Shown one piece after another: positions 53,137 through 62,357 of a stretch of DNA of 64,000 nucleotides. The stretch spans positions 1,674,001-1,738,000 of the forward strand of contig NZ_CP047211.1 in the NCBI RefSeq assembly GCF_030408795.1, given 5' to 3'. The stretch's first letter is position 1, and every line of letters starts with the position of its first letter. The position numbers and the translations under genes are program-made. The stretch comes from Corynebacterium hansenii. Its GTDB lineage: Bacteria > Actinomycetota > Actinomycetes > Mycobacteriales > Mycobacteriaceae. The notes beneath the pieces are model-generated. The model did no database searches. It was not told where the DNA came from and was given only the letters and a program-made list of their open reading frames with translations.

Positions 53137-54594
53137 CTAACCCGCGGTGAGGGGGAACTCGAAGTCCCCGACCATGTCCACCAATTCCCGATCATGGGTG
53201 ACCAGGACGACCACCGCGCCGCGGTCCGCGCAACGCCGGATCACGCCGGCCATGCTCTCCATCGCCCGCAAATCCAGGCCCGAGGTCGGCTCATCGAAGA
53301 TGATCACATCGGCCCCGCGCCCTTCTTCCCCGCCGAGCACGGCCGTCGCCACGGCGAGGCGCTGCCGCTGCCCGCCGGAAAGGCTCAACGGGTGCCGTTC
53401 CCCCATGCCCCCGAGCCCGAGTTCGGCGAGAACCGCCTCGGACTCCTCGGCAGACGGTTTCGCGCGGCCCAGGGAAAGCTCCTCGGTGACCGAAACCCCG
53501 AAAAGCTGGCGGTTGACGTCTTGCATCACCGCCGAACAGCGGCGGCGCCGTTCGCGGCGCGACAACGCCTTCCCGTCCAAGACGACGGAACCCTCGGCGC
53601 GGCACAATCCCACCAGCACCTGCACGAGCGTCGACTTTCCCACGCCATTCGGGCCGGTGACGCAGGTGATCGCACCGCGTGGGGCAGTCGCCTCGTCGAT
53701 CGTCCACAGCCGCCGGCCATCGCGCACCGCCGACAAACCGCGCAGCTCCAGTCCGCCCGCATCCGCCGGGGCGGGAGGCGCCGGCAACGGATCCGAAGCG
53801 GGTGCCACGAGGCTGCGCAACCCCGCGTCACGGCGCTCGCCTTCGCCCATTTCCCAGAACTCGGCCGCGGGACAGTCGGCCACCACCCGCCCGTTGCGCA
53901 GCTGGACCACGCGATCGACCAGGCCACGAAGGTAATGCAGACGGTGCTCGGCAACGAGGATCGTCGCACCGGCACCCTTCAGGCGGGCCAGGGCCTCGGC
54001 GACCGCCTGGGTGGAGGCGTCGTCGAGATTGGCGGTCGGCTCGTCGAGCAGGAACAGGCTGGGGCGCGAAACCACGGCAGACGCCAGAGCGACCCGCTGG
54101 CGCTCCCCTCCGGACAGTTCCCCCATCCGCCGGTCGAGCAGGTGGGCGAGGTCGAGAAGATCCGCCGCGGCGTCGATGCGCCGCAGAATCTCCTCCCGCG
54201 GCACACCCTGGTTGGAAGCGCCGAAGGCGATCTCCGAAAGGACGTCGGTGGCGAAGAACTGGGTGCGGGGGTTCTGGAACACCGTGGCCGCCACCCGTCC
54301 CGCTTCGGCCAATTCGACCTCGGCCGGCTCCAGTCCGTCGACCTTCACGTCGCCGCCGATGCGCGCGGGGCGAATGTGCGGGATGAAACCGTTGAGCGCA
54401 TTGACCAGAGATGACTTGCCCGAGCCGGAACCACCGGTGACGAGCACCATCTCACCGGGTCGCACCCGGATGTCGATCGACTCCAGCAACGTTGCGGTGA
54501 CCGCTTCCGGGGTTTGCCCGACGGCCGAACCCTGCGCCCCGCCGGTCTCACCCGGCGCTTCGACGGTGATGCTGAGATCTTTCACCTCGATCAT
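53137..54594 (-). CDS. ECF transporter ATPase with two fused ABC domains
   Basis: 485 residues, two complete ABC domains: Walker A GGSGSGKSS and GPNGVGKST, signatures ELSGGERQRVA and LSLSGGQRQRLA, Walker B LFLLDEPT and VIIFDEPT. ECF transporters use a pair of ATPases; here both are in one chain. The ATG at 54594 overlaps the stop of the T-component gene by four bases (ATGA). It energises uptake through the S component encoded two genes upstream. Confidence 0.93.
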   Translation of the reverse strand: MIEVKDLSITVEAPGETGGAQGSAVGQTPEAVTATLLESIDIRVRPGEMVLVTGGSGSGKSSLVNALNGFIPHIRPARIGGDVKVDGLEPAEVELAEAGRVAATVFQNPRTQFFATDVLSEIAFGASNQGVPREEILRRIDAAADLLDLAHLLDRRMGELSGGERQRVALASAVVSRPSLFLLDEPTANLDDASTQAVAEALARLKGAGATILVAEHRLHYLRGLVDRVVQLRNGRVVADCPAAEFWEMGEGERRDAGLRSLVAPASDPLPAPPAPADAGGLELRGLSAVRDGRRLWTIDEATAPRGAITCVTGPNGVGKSTLVQVLVGLCRAEGSVVLDGKALSRRERRRRCSAVMQDVNRQLFGVSVTEELSLGRAKPSAEESEAVLAELGLGGMGERHPLSLSGGQRQRLAVATAVLGGEEGRGADVIIFDEPTSGLDLRAMESMAGVIRRCADRGAVVVLVTHDRELVDMVGDFEFPLTAG

Positions 54595-55307
54595 CCGATT
54601 TTCTCCTTCACCGCCAACGCCACGACGACCGCGACGATCACCATCGCCACGACGTCGGGGAACCCCACGCGCAACTCCACCACCGATGTCGGCTTCCGCC
54701 GGGACCCCAGGCCGCGCAGCAGGGCGGAGGCGGAAAGCTCGTCACCCGTGCGCAGGGACGTGGCCACCAGCGGCAGCACCGCGTGACGCACCGCGATGAT
54801 GGGATGCAACAGCAGCGACGCCCCGGAAGAGACGACTCCCCGAAGCACCAGATTGTCGCGGATCGTCCTCGCGTCGTCGACGACGACGGGGAGGAAACGG
54901 ACGGCCACCGCCGAGGGCACGGCGAGGATGCGCGGCACTCGGGCCCAACCCAGGAACGCCTGCAGGCCACCGGTGGTGACGCCGCCGATGACCGCCCAGG
55001 CGATGACGCTGACGACGGCGAAGCGGTACGTGAAGCTCATGGCGAACAGCAGCACCGTCAGGACCTCCGCGGTCGTGCCCTCCGCGGCGGGCAGGACCAC
55101 ATGGCCGAGGGCCAGCACCAGCATTTCGGCCAGGCCCATGGCGATGGCCGCGACCGGCCGCAGGGCGGCGACCAGGCAGATCACCGCCACCACGGCACCG
55201 GTGATTTCCATCAGCTCGGTTCCGACGGTCAGCAGCGCGGCGTCGACGACGACGAGGCCGATCAGGGCCACCCTCGGATCGAGCTTCTCGATCGGCGTGG
55301 CTCTCAC
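54591..55307 (-). CDS. ECF transporter transmembrane (T) component
   Basis: 238 residues, CbiQ-like: five to six membrane helices (LIGLVVVDAALLTVGTELM, VVAVICLVAALRPVAAIAMGLAEMLVLAL) and the coupling motif region near RTGDELSASALLRGLGS, where T components carry A-R-G motifs that touch the ATPases. The GTG at 55307 overlaps the S-component stop (GTGA), and the stop overlaps the ATPase start. A longer reading is a shadow of the S gene. Confidence 0.88.
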   Translation of the reverse strand: MRATPIEKLDPRVALIGLVVVDAALLTVGTELMEITGAVVAVICLVAALRPVAAIAMGLAEMLVLALGHVVLPAAEGTTAEVLTVLLFAMSFTYRFAVVSVIAWAVIGGVTTGGLQAFLGWARVPRILAVPSAVAVRFLPVVVDDARTIRDNLVLRGVVSSGASLLLHPIIAVRHAVLPLVATSLRTGDELSASALLRGLGSRRKPTSVVELRVGFPDVVAMVIVAVVVALAVKEKIG

Positions 55308-55930
55308 AGACCCGCGCGGGAGAAGTAGGAGCGCAGCGCCCGCTGCCCCAGCCATCCGCCGAACAGGGCGGCCACGAAGCAGATCGCCGTCAGCGCGAGC
55401 ACCATCGGAGTCGACAGGAATTCGCCGAAGGCCCGCGCCCACTCGGCGTTGGCGCCCTGCGTGTAGCGGGCGAGGATGTCGTCGCGCATGAACAGCAGCG
55501 GCAGGACATTGCCCATCGGGTAGATGCCGAAGAACGCGTACCCCACGATGGTGCGTTTCGGATCGGAGTAATTGCCGCTGCGGATGATCAGATCGGCGAT
55601 CAAACCGAAGACCAGCGCGAACAGCACCGACACGAGGTGATGGCCGAAGAGGGTGAAGATCAGCGCCAACAGCGTGGCCATGACGGTCACCGGGCCGAAG
55701 TGATTGATTCGCCGGATGAACAGGGCGAAGGGGATGCCGATGATGATGACGGCGAGCACGGCGCCGAACGGCTGGATCTGCGGCCCGAATACGCCGATGA
55801 TGTTGCACAGGAAATTGATGACCGCGATGATCACCGTGAATACGCCGACGGCGACGAGTTCGCTGCCCGTAGACGCTCCCTTCACCGCTCCCTTCGCCGA
55901 TTCCCGATTGACGTCGTTTTTCGTTGGCAT
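55304..55930 (-). CDS. ECF transporter S component (MptD-like family)
   Basis: 208 residues, six hydrophobic segments (ELVAVGVFTVIIAVINFLCN, FGAVLAVIIIGIPFALFI, VMATLLALIFTLFGHHLVSVLFALVFGLIADLII). It determines the substrate of the ECF transporter. Families like this occur next to YbtP/YbtQ-like ABC pairs in equibactin- or yersiniabactin-type loci as far as I recall, so a metal-chelate or related substrate is possible. AAGGAG lies 5 bases before the ATG at 55930; an ATG at 55963 would add 11 residues. Confidence 0.83.
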   Translation of the reverse strand: MPTKNDVNRESAKGAVKGASTGSELVAVGVFTVIIAVINFLCNIIGVFGPQIQPFGAVLAVIIIGIPFALFIRRINHFGPVTVMATLLALIFTLFGHHLVSVLFALVFGLIADLIIRSGNYSDPKRTIVGYAFFGIYPMGNVLPLLFMRDDILARYTQGANAEWARAFGEFLSTPMVLALTAICFVAALFGGWLGQRALRSYFSRAGL

Positions 55931-56000
55931 TGCACTCCTTGAGTCCGTTGCTTCTTTTCGCATAGGTGGTTCCTTGGAATGTTAACTACTTGACTATCAC

Positions 56001-56017
56001 TATGCCTAGCCTTGCCT
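56001..56017. promoter_or_regulatory. Weak DtxR-like box upstream of the ECF genes
   Basis: TATGCCTAGCCTTGCCT matches the DtxR consensus TTAGGTTAGCCTAACCT at 11 of 17 positions by my count. It overlaps the end of the ABC gene and lies about 70 bases before the S-component start. On its own it is weak; the better box at 59748 makes it worth noting. Confidence 0.3.
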
Positions 56018-57751
56018 TTCCACGCCGATGTTCCAGTGGCCGGCATCCTCGCGCAGCGACCAAAACCGCCGGTAGCGCTCATCCGACGCCGCCAATTCAT
56101 CGTGGGTGCCCGACGCGGCGATGCGGCCGTCGGCAAGCAGAAGAATGCGGTCGGCGCCGCGGATCGTCTCCAGCTGGTGGGCGATCACGACGACGGTCGC
56201 ATCACGGGACAGATCGTCCAGGGCAGCGGTGACGGCACGGCGGGTCGACGGGTCCAGGGCGCTGCTCGGTTCGTCGCACAGCACCACCGGCGCCCGCCGC
56301 AGAAGCGCGCGGGCAATGGACACGCGCTGACGCTCACCGCCGGAGAGCAGCTGACCGCCCTCCCCGACGCGCGTCCGCCAGCCATCGGGCAACCGGTCGG
56401 CGATCTCGGTGACGTGCGCGCGGCGGGCGGCATCGAGGATCTCGTCGCGGGAGGCGTCCTCCCTCCCCAGCGCGATGTTCGCCCACAGCGTGTCGTCGAA
56501 CAGGTACACGTCCTGGAAAATCATGGAAACGTGCTCGTAAAGATCTTCGGTCGCCATATCGCGCACATCGACCCCGCCGATGCGCACCGCTCCCCCGTCG
56601 ACGTCCCACAGGCGCGCGATGAGCCGCATGAGCGTCGTCTTGCCCGAACCCGATGCCCCCACCAGTGCCGTGGAGGAGCGGTCCCCGATGCGGGCGCTGA
56701 CGCCGTCGAGGACGAGGGGGGCGTCGTCGCCGGTCCCGTAGCCGAAGGTGACGTCGTCGAACTCGATGTCGGCGGTCGGCGGGAACGGCGTCGGCTGAGC
56801 CGGCTCCGGCATGGTCGGGGTCTCCAACAGCTCGCGCACGTCGTCGATCTCGGCCTCGGACTGGTGCAGCGCGGTCTGCAGCGACGACACGATCCGCAAC
56901 GGACCGGCCGACAGGGTGACCAGGCCGACGAGAACCACCGCGCGAACGGGATCGGAACCGCCCGCGGCGGTCCACACCGCCAGCGCCGCGACGCAGCCCA
57001 GCACCGTCTGGATGACGAACCCCTGAAGCACCATCCCTCCCAGGGACAGCCACAGGGCGCTGCGGCCGGCGGCCCGCTGCTTTTCGACGGCCCGCGTCAG
57101 CGGCGGATAGTCGTCGGCGATGCCCGCGGCGCGCAGCACCTCCTGGCGACCGGCGAATTCCAGCAACCGCAGGTCGGTATCGGTGCGCACCCTGCGCACG
57201 CGCTCTTCACCGGCGGATTCCCACTTCGACGCCAACCCCGACGTCAACCACAGGACGGGAGCGGCGACGATCATCGCGAGGCCGATCCGCCAGTCGATGA
57301 ACAGGGTGAGGATCGCAATGGTCGCCGGCATGGCGATATGGCCCACCAACGGCACCAGGACGTCCATCGCCGCCGTCGCCACGAACATGGTCCCGCGCAC
57401 GGCGGTGTGCGAGGCGCGGCCCTGCGTCTCGGGACTGAACCAGCTCAGCGGCAGGTGCACCAGACGGCCGCCGAGACCCCGGTGCATCGACCGGATGATC
57501 CCGAGGGATCCGGCGACCCCGGACCAGGTGGCCACGCCGACGAGCACCGCATGGATCAGCCACACGACGGCGAGGACGATCAGAGCCCGCACCGCGTCCG
57601 ACCAGTCGCCGCGGAACACCGCGGTGAGCACCGGGATGATGCACAGGACGGTGACGCCCTGGGCGATGCCGGACAGCAGCCCCAAGATCACCGAACGGAT
57701 GAGGAGGGTCCGGTCCGCGCCCCCGGACAGGGCAATAAGTGCGCGTATCAT
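56006..57751 (-). CDS. Heterodimeric ABC transporter, subunit 2 (IrtB/YbtQ-like)
   Basis: 581 residues: six membrane helices (about 1-310), then an ABC domain with Walker A GASGSGKTT, signature LLSGGERQRV, Walker B VVLCDEPSSALD and the switch His in IAHQLE. Exporter-type fold. Pairs of this kind include IrtAB and YbtPQ, which import metal-loaded siderophores despite their fold, and also true exporters. The ATG at 57751 overlaps the stop of subunit 1 (ATGA). Confidence 0.88.
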   Translation of the reverse strand: MIRALIALSGGADRTLLIRSVILGLLSGIAQGVTVLCIIPVLTAVFRGDWSDAVRALIVLAVVWLIHAVLVGVATWSGVAGSLGIIRSMHRGLGGRLVHLPLSWFSPETQGRASHTAVRGTMFVATAAMDVLVPLVGHIAMPATIAILTLFIDWRIGLAMIVAAPVLWLTSGLASKWESAGEERVRRVRTDTDLRLLEFAGRQEVLRAAGIADDYPPLTRAVEKQRAAGRSALWLSLGGMVLQGFVIQTVLGCVAALAVWTAAGGSDPVRAVVLVGLVTLSAGPLRIVSSLQTALHQSEAEIDDVRELLETPTMPEPAQPTPFPPTADIEFDDVTFGYGTGDDAPLVLDGVSARIGDRSSTALVGASGSGKTTLMRLIARLWDVDGGAVRIGGVDVRDMATEDLYEHVSMIFQDVYLFDDTLWANIALGREDASRDEILDAARRAHVTEIADRLPDGWRTRVGEGGQLLSGGERQRVSIARALLRRAPVVLCDEPSSALDPSTRRAVTAALDDLSRDATVVVIAHQLETIRGADRILLLADGRIAASGTHDELAASDERYRRFWSLREDAGHWNIGVERQG

Positions 57752-59535
57752 TCCATGTCCTTCCACATGCGGGCGTAGAGCCCGTCTTCGGCGAGAAGTT
57801 CATCGTGGGTGCCCTGCTCGACCAGCCGCCCGCCGTCCATGACCAGAATGCGGTCCGCATCCTTGACGGTCGTCAGCCGATGGGCGATGACCAGGACGGC
57901 GCGCCCGGCGGTGAGCCGGTTCAGCCCCTCCTGCACGGCGGCCTCCGATTCGGGGTCGGTCGCCGACGTCGCCTCGTCGAGCACCAGCACCGGGGTATCG
58001 GCGAGCAGGGTGCGGGCGATCGCCACACGCTGCGCCTCGCCGCCGGAAAGACGCGCGTCCTGCCCGACCACCGAGTCGTAGCCGCGCGGCAGCTCCTCGA
58101 TGCGGTCGTGGATGTTGGCGGCACGGGCGGCATCGCGGACCTGGTCGTCGGTCGCGTCGGGGACGGCGAGGCGGATGTTGTCCGCGATGCTGATCGACAG
58201 CAGCTGCGGATCCTGGAACACCGTCCCCACGGTCCGGCGCATCACTTCCGGATCAATGTCGCGCACGTCCACTCCGCCGATGCGCACGGTGCCGGAGTCG
58301 GGGTCGCGGAAACGCGCGGCCAGCGCGGCCACGGTGGATTTGCCGGAACCGGATGGGCCCACCAGCGCGGTGACGCCGCCGGCGGGGATGGTGGCACTCA
58401 CCCCGACGACGGCCGGGTTGCCGGGATCGTAGGCGAACGTGACATCCGCGAACTCCACCGCATTGCCGTCCGGCCGGACCGGGGCGTCGGCGACCGGCAG
58501 CTCGTCGGCGTCGAGTATCTCGCAGATGCGGCGGGCCGCGTCCATCGCCTGCTCGAGCGCACGGTTGCTCGCCGCCACCGTCTGCATGGCCGCGGGCAAC
58601 AGCATCGCGATGATGGTCACGACCAGCAGATCGGAGGGCCGGCTCCACCCGGCATGGACGAACCACAGGCCGAAGGCGACCTCGATGACGCCGGCCGTCG
58701 CCGCGGACAAGAAGACCACCGCGACCGAATGGGCGCGCATCTGCGGGCGGATCATGTCGGCGAACTCGCGGAGGAAGCTCTCGGGTTCTTCGGTGAACCG
58801 GCGCGACCCCTGGCCCGCCTTGCCGAAGATCTTCAAAACGGCGATGCCGTTGACGTATTCGACGATGGTCTCCGACACCCCGGCGAGCCCTTCATGGATC
58901 CTGTCCATCACCTGGGCGTTCGACCGGGGCGCCAGTGCGGCGTAGACGACGGCGTACAGCACCGCGGGAACCACCGCCACCAGGCCCAGGCGCCAGTCCA
59001 GGATGAAACACACCACCAGGCTCGCCAAGGGAGTGCACACGCCGGCGACGAGCTCGACGATGGTGTGCGCGACGAGCTGATGCAGCGAGTCCACGTCATT
59101 TTGGATCAACTGGCGGACGCGGCCCGATGATCGCTCGTCGAACCAGCCGAGGGGCAGCCGCGCCAGCTTCGCCGCCAACCCGAGGCGCAGACGCGCCTGA
59201 AGGTCGACGTCCGCGATGTGGGAAATCAGCAGGGCGACCGCGCCGAGCGCGATCGACGACCCCAACGCGATGAGGAACAGGAAAAGCGGCCCCTTCGAGG
59301 CATCCCAGTCCGCACCGCCGCTCACCAGCCTGACCGCGAGCTCCGCCAGCGCGAGGAACTGCACCGCGGACAGCACCGAGCCGAGGACCTGCAGCACCAC
59401 CGCCACCACGATCCACGGCATGACCGGTTCGATGGTGCGCAGGGTGACCGCACCCGCCGATGCCGCGTCTTCCCTCTGCCCGGTTCTCTGCTCCTCCTGC
59501 ACCCGCTCGGCCGTCGCCGCTTCAGGCGTGCTCAT
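57748..59535 (-). CDS. Heterodimeric ABC transporter, subunit 1 (IrtA/YbtP-like)
   Basis: 595 residues: a 30-residue cytoplasmic end, six membrane helices, then an ABC domain with Walker A GPSGSGKST, signature RLSGGEAQRV, Walker B VLVLDEATSATD and IAHRLTT. No siderophore-interaction domain is fused, unlike mycobacterial IrtA. AAGGGGG lies 7 bases before the ATG at 59535. It is the first gene of the minus-strand chain subunit 1, subunit 2, S, T, ATPase; the first two are coupled and so are the last three. A DtxR-like box overlaps its probable promoter. Confidence 0.88.
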   Translation of the reverse strand: MSTPEAATAERVQEEQRTGQREDAASAGAVTLRTIEPVMPWIVVAVVLQVLGSVLSAVQFLALAELAVRLVSGGADWDASKGPLFLFLIALGSSIALGAVALLISHIADVDLQARLRLGLAAKLARLPLGWFDERSSGRVRQLIQNDVDSLHQLVAHTIVELVAGVCTPLASLVVCFILDWRLGLVAVVPAVLYAVVYAALAPRSNAQVMDRIHEGLAGVSETIVEYVNGIAVLKIFGKAGQGSRRFTEEPESFLREFADMIRPQMRAHSVAVVFLSAATAGVIEVAFGLWFVHAGWSRPSDLLVVTIIAMLLPAAMQTVAASNRALEQAMDAARRICEILDADELPVADAPVRPDGNAVEFADVTFAYDPGNPAVVGVSATIPAGGVTALVGPSGSGKSTVAALAARFRDPDSGTVRIGGVDVRDIDPEVMRRTVGTVFQDPQLLSISIADNIRLAVPDATDDQVRDAARAANIHDRIEELPRGYDSVVGQDARLSGGEAQRVAIARTLLADTPVLVLDEATSATDPESEAAVQEGLNRLTAGRAVLVIAHRLTTVKDADRILVMDGGRLVEQGTHDELLAEDGLYARMWKDME

Positions 59536-59914
59536 GGAAGAACCCCCTTCATCTGTCGTTCATCGTTTCGAGTCATGTCGTCGACGTTTCTTCCGCCGAC
59601 GGATTGGTGCCGCACCGTGCGCGATGACGCCACGCAAGCTTCGACCGCCCGACGCCCCCAATGATCGGCGGCAGCGCCACCGGCATGGCCGAGGCAGACT
59701 TGCCGCACCTCATCCCCTTCGGAGGAAACACCCATTGCCCGCATAGTAAGGTGAGGCTACCTTCGCCTCCATAGGTCGCACAACGCCCGGATTCGCGAAA
59801 GCGCCCACCATCCGGAAAGCCAACCAACAATTCCCAGGGGCCAACTCCGCCCCACTCCGCGTTTCAATTTTCATTGCGTTCCCCACGAATACGACAATCC
59901 CGGAAAGGAAGTTC
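59536..59914. other. 379-base divergent control region
   Basis: No gene is supported here. It lies between the ABC pair (minus) and the MFS gene (plus). TACTAT at 59743-59748 (minus) is a possible -10 for the ABC operon and is overlapped by the DtxR-like box. Nothing else stands out. Confidence 0.6.
59748..59763. promoter_or_regulatory. DtxR-like iron box
   Basis: AAGGT-N6-ACCTT with the central AGGCTA of the DtxR consensus; 13 of 19 positions match TTAGGTTAGGCTAACCTAA by my count. It overlaps the TACTAT -10 of the ABC operon, a position suited to iron-dependent repression. DtxR itself is not in the window. Confidence 0.55.
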
Positions 59915-61438
59915 ATGCACTCCAGATGGATCACGGCCGTAGTGGCACTATCGGCCGCCATAATGACGCTGGACATGACCGTCGTCACCATTGCGCTGCC
60001 CGACATCACCGGAGACCTATCGGCCAACCTCTCGGATGCGCAGTGGATCGTCAACGGCTACGTCCTCGTCTTCGCCGCGCTCCTGCTGGGGGTCGGGGCA
60101 TTGTCCGATCACATGCCCCGTCACCGCCTCTTCATCGCAGGGCACGTCATCTTCGGCGTCGCTTCGTTGCTTTGCGCCGCCGCGCCCACCACCGACTGGC
60201 TGATCTTCGGTCGCGTCGTCCAGGCGATCGGCGCCACCATGGTCTTCGCCACCTGCATGCCGATCATCGCCGACGCCCACGTGGGCGACGAGGCCGGCCG
60301 CGCCCGCGCCGTGGGCGCATTCATGGCCGCCGGTGCCGGCGCCGCAGCCCTGGGCCCCCTGTTCGGAGGCCTCGTCGTCGGCGGTGGCGGTTGGCGCTGG
60401 ATCTTCGCCATCAACCTGCCCGTGAGCCTCATCGCCATCGTCGCCATGGTGCTCATCGGCCGGCACTCCCCCGACACGCCCCGCAACTCCGCGAAAGTCT
60501 CGTGGTCGTCCACCGTTCTCGTCGCCATGGGGCTGTTCGCCCTGAACTACGCGCTCGTGTCCGGCCCGAAGGACGGCTGGGCGTCCGCCACGGTCATCAT
60601 CGCGGCCATTGCCGCGGTCGCGCTGCTCGCGGCCTTCGTCATCCTCCAGGTGCGCCTCGGCGACGACGCGCTGCTTGATCTGCGGCTGTTCAAGGTGCCC
60701 TCATTCACCGCGGCGATGATCCTCTCGTTCACCGCGCGGCTCGTGACCTTCGGCGTTCTACCCTACCTGGTGTTCTGGCTTTCCGGCGTGCAGGGCCGCA
60801 CCGCCATTCAAGTGGGCCTCGTCTTGCTCGCCCTCGCCCTGCCGATGGTCGTGGTGGCCGCTCCGTCCTCCGCCCTGGAGAAGACCGGCAAGCTCAATCT
60901 CGTGACGGGTGCGGCCATGGTCATCACGGGCGTCGGACTGCTGTGGCTGGGCCTGATCATGGACCCGAGCCTCACCTGGAAGACCTCGATCTTCCCGCTG
61001 CTGGTGATCGGAATCGGCGCCGGCGTGGCCATGCCGCACATGATGAACCTCGCGCTCGCGGTTGCCCCGGCCGACCGTTCCGGTGCCGCCACGGGCGCCA
61101 CCAACACGGCGTTCCCGCTCGGCACCGCCGTCGGCGTCGCCATCTTCGGCGCGGTCCTTTCCTCCCACGTCGACAAGCTCGATTGGGCGCCCGAACAGGT
61201 TCGCGAGGCCGCATCCGAGGGACGCCTCGACACCCTGGCGAAGGTGCTCGACGGCGCCCAGTTGCAGGACGCCATCGACATGTTCACCGGCGGTCTCTCG
61301 GTCGTCCTTCTCATGGCCGCCGGGTTCTCCGCGATGTGCGCCGTCATCTGCTTCGCCGCCATCCGCAACCGCGATCGGATCGGGGATGGTGCCCCGGCCG
61401 ACGCGGACGATGCGGAACCGGTTCATGCCCGGAGATGA
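59915..61438 (+). CDS. DHA2-family MFS transporter (14 helices)
   Basis: 507 residues with 14 hydrophobic segments. The first helix reads LSAAIMTLDMTVVTIALPDI, where D-x-T-V-V-x-x-A-L-P is the DHA2 motif D1, and GALSDHMPRHRLF is the loop 2-3 motif A. DHA2 members are mostly drug/proton antiporters; YbtX-like and siderophore exporters are also MFS proteins. AAGGAAG lies directly upstream of the ATG at 59915. It is divergent from the ABC/ECF genes and may share their DtxR-like control. It converges on scpA across 96 bases. Confidence 0.9.
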   Translation: MHSRWITAVVALSAAIMTLDMTVVTIALPDITGDLSANLSDAQWIVNGYVLVFAALLLGVGALSDHMPRHRLFIAGHVIFGVASLLCAAAPTTDWLIFGRVVQAIGATMVFATCMPIIADAHVGDEAGRARAVGAFMAAGAGAAALGPLFGGLVVGGGGWRWIFAINLPVSLIAIVAMVLIGRHSPDTPRNSAKVSWSSTVLVAMGLFALNYALVSGPKDGWASATVIIAAIAAVALLAAFVILQVRLGDDALLDLRLFKVPSFTAAMILSFTARLVTFGVLPYLVFWLSGVQGRTAIQVGLVLLALALPMVVVAAPSSALEKTGKLNLVTGAAMVITGVGLLWLGLIMDPSLTWKTSIFPLLVIGIGAGVAMPHMMNLALAVAPADRSGAATGATNTAFPLGTAVGVAIFGAVLSSHVDKLDWAPEQVREAASEGRLDTLAKVLDGAQLQDAIDMFTGGLSVVLLMAAGFSAMCAVICFAAIRNRDRIGDGAPADADDAEPVHARR

Positions 61439-61534
61439 CGGTGCCGGGGGGCGTCAGCCAGGCCCGCTGGGTTCTGTCAAAGGGGTGATGGATTCCCACC
61501 GCGGGTTCCCGGCCGGCATCGGCCAAAAGCCGCC

Positions 61535-62347
61535 CTACTCCCAGTTCGCCGCCGCCACGACGGCCGGGTCGACGTCGAGGCCCGTCCAGGCGACGGTGAT
61601 CTCCGCCAGCGCCTCCTCCTGCTCGGCCTCTATCGCCTTGGCGCGGTAGAGCTCCAGCAGCGCCAGAAAACGCCCGACGACCTCCATGGATACGCGGCAT
61701 TCCGACGTCAGCTGCGTGAACGTCAGCCACGTGCCCTCGCCGGCCAGCCGCAGCGCGTCGAGGATGCGCCCCGCCTGCTCCGGCACCGACACGGCCACCT
61801 GGTGAATGTGTCCGATGCCCACTTCCTCCGGTGGCTTCGGGCGCATGACGACGGCCGCGAACTCCGCGAATTCTTGCGCATCCATCCCCAGCTCGACCGG
61901 GGGCAGCAGCCCCTCGAACCCGGGATCGGGGCCCGTGGCACGCGGGTACCGGTGCGGGGCGACGCGGGCCCAGTCGGCGAAAAGATCGGCGACGCGGCTG
62001 TAGGCCCGGTACTGCAGCAGACGGGCGAAGAGCAGGTCGCGGGCCTCGAGCAGCGCCAGATCCTCTTCGTCGTCGACGTCGCCGCGGGGCAGCAGGCGCG
62101 CGGTCTTCAGGTCCAGCAGGGTTGCGGCGACGACGAGGAACTCGGTGATCTCGTCGAGGTCGCCCACCGCATCGAGGCTGCGAGTGTAGGCGATGAACTC
62201 ATCGGTCACCGCCGCCAACGCCACCTCGGTGACGTCCATCTTCTTGCTCCCGATCAGCTGCAGCAGAAGGTCGAACGGCCCCGTGAAGTTGGCCAGCGCC
62301 ACCCGGAAACCGGTGATTTCCTCCTGCACGGGCTCGTCGGAAAGCAC
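61535..62347 (-). CDS. scpA: Segregation and condensation protein A
   Basis: 270 residues, kleisin subunit of the SMC-ScpAB condensin. Conserved: FTGPFDLLLQLIGSKKMDVTEVALAAVTDEFIAY at the start and DEITEFLVVAATLLDLKTARLLP, then the C-terminal winged helix (VSMEVVGRFLALLELYRAKAIEAEQ) that binds SMC. The GTG at 62347 has AGGGGG 7 bases upstream and starts 10 bases after the parA stop, so both are one operon. scpB is not adjacent. Confidence 0.95.
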   Translation of the reverse strand: MLSDEPVQEEITGFRVALANFTGPFDLLLQLIGSKKMDVTEVALAAVTDEFIAYTRSLDAVGDLDEITEFLVVAATLLDLKTARLLPRGDVDDEEDLALLEARDLLFARLLQYRAYSRVADLFADWARVAPHRYPRATGPDPGFEGLLPPVELGMDAQEFAEFAAVVMRPKPPEEVGIGHIHQVAVSVPEQAGRILDALRLAGEGTWLTFTQLTSECRVSMEVVGRFLALLELYRAKAIEAEQEEALAEITVAWTGLDVDPAVVAAANWE

Positions 62348-62357
62348 TGGCCGCCCC

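Noticed and set aside
51417..61438. The transport block as an integrated mobile element
   Set aside because: No integrase, transposase, flanking direct repeats or attachment site was seen at its borders, and base composition looks like the rest.
61439..61534. Terminator between the MFS gene and scpA
   Set aside because: Only a 5-bp stem near GGCCGGCATCGGCC; the A/T run is on the wrong side for either gene.
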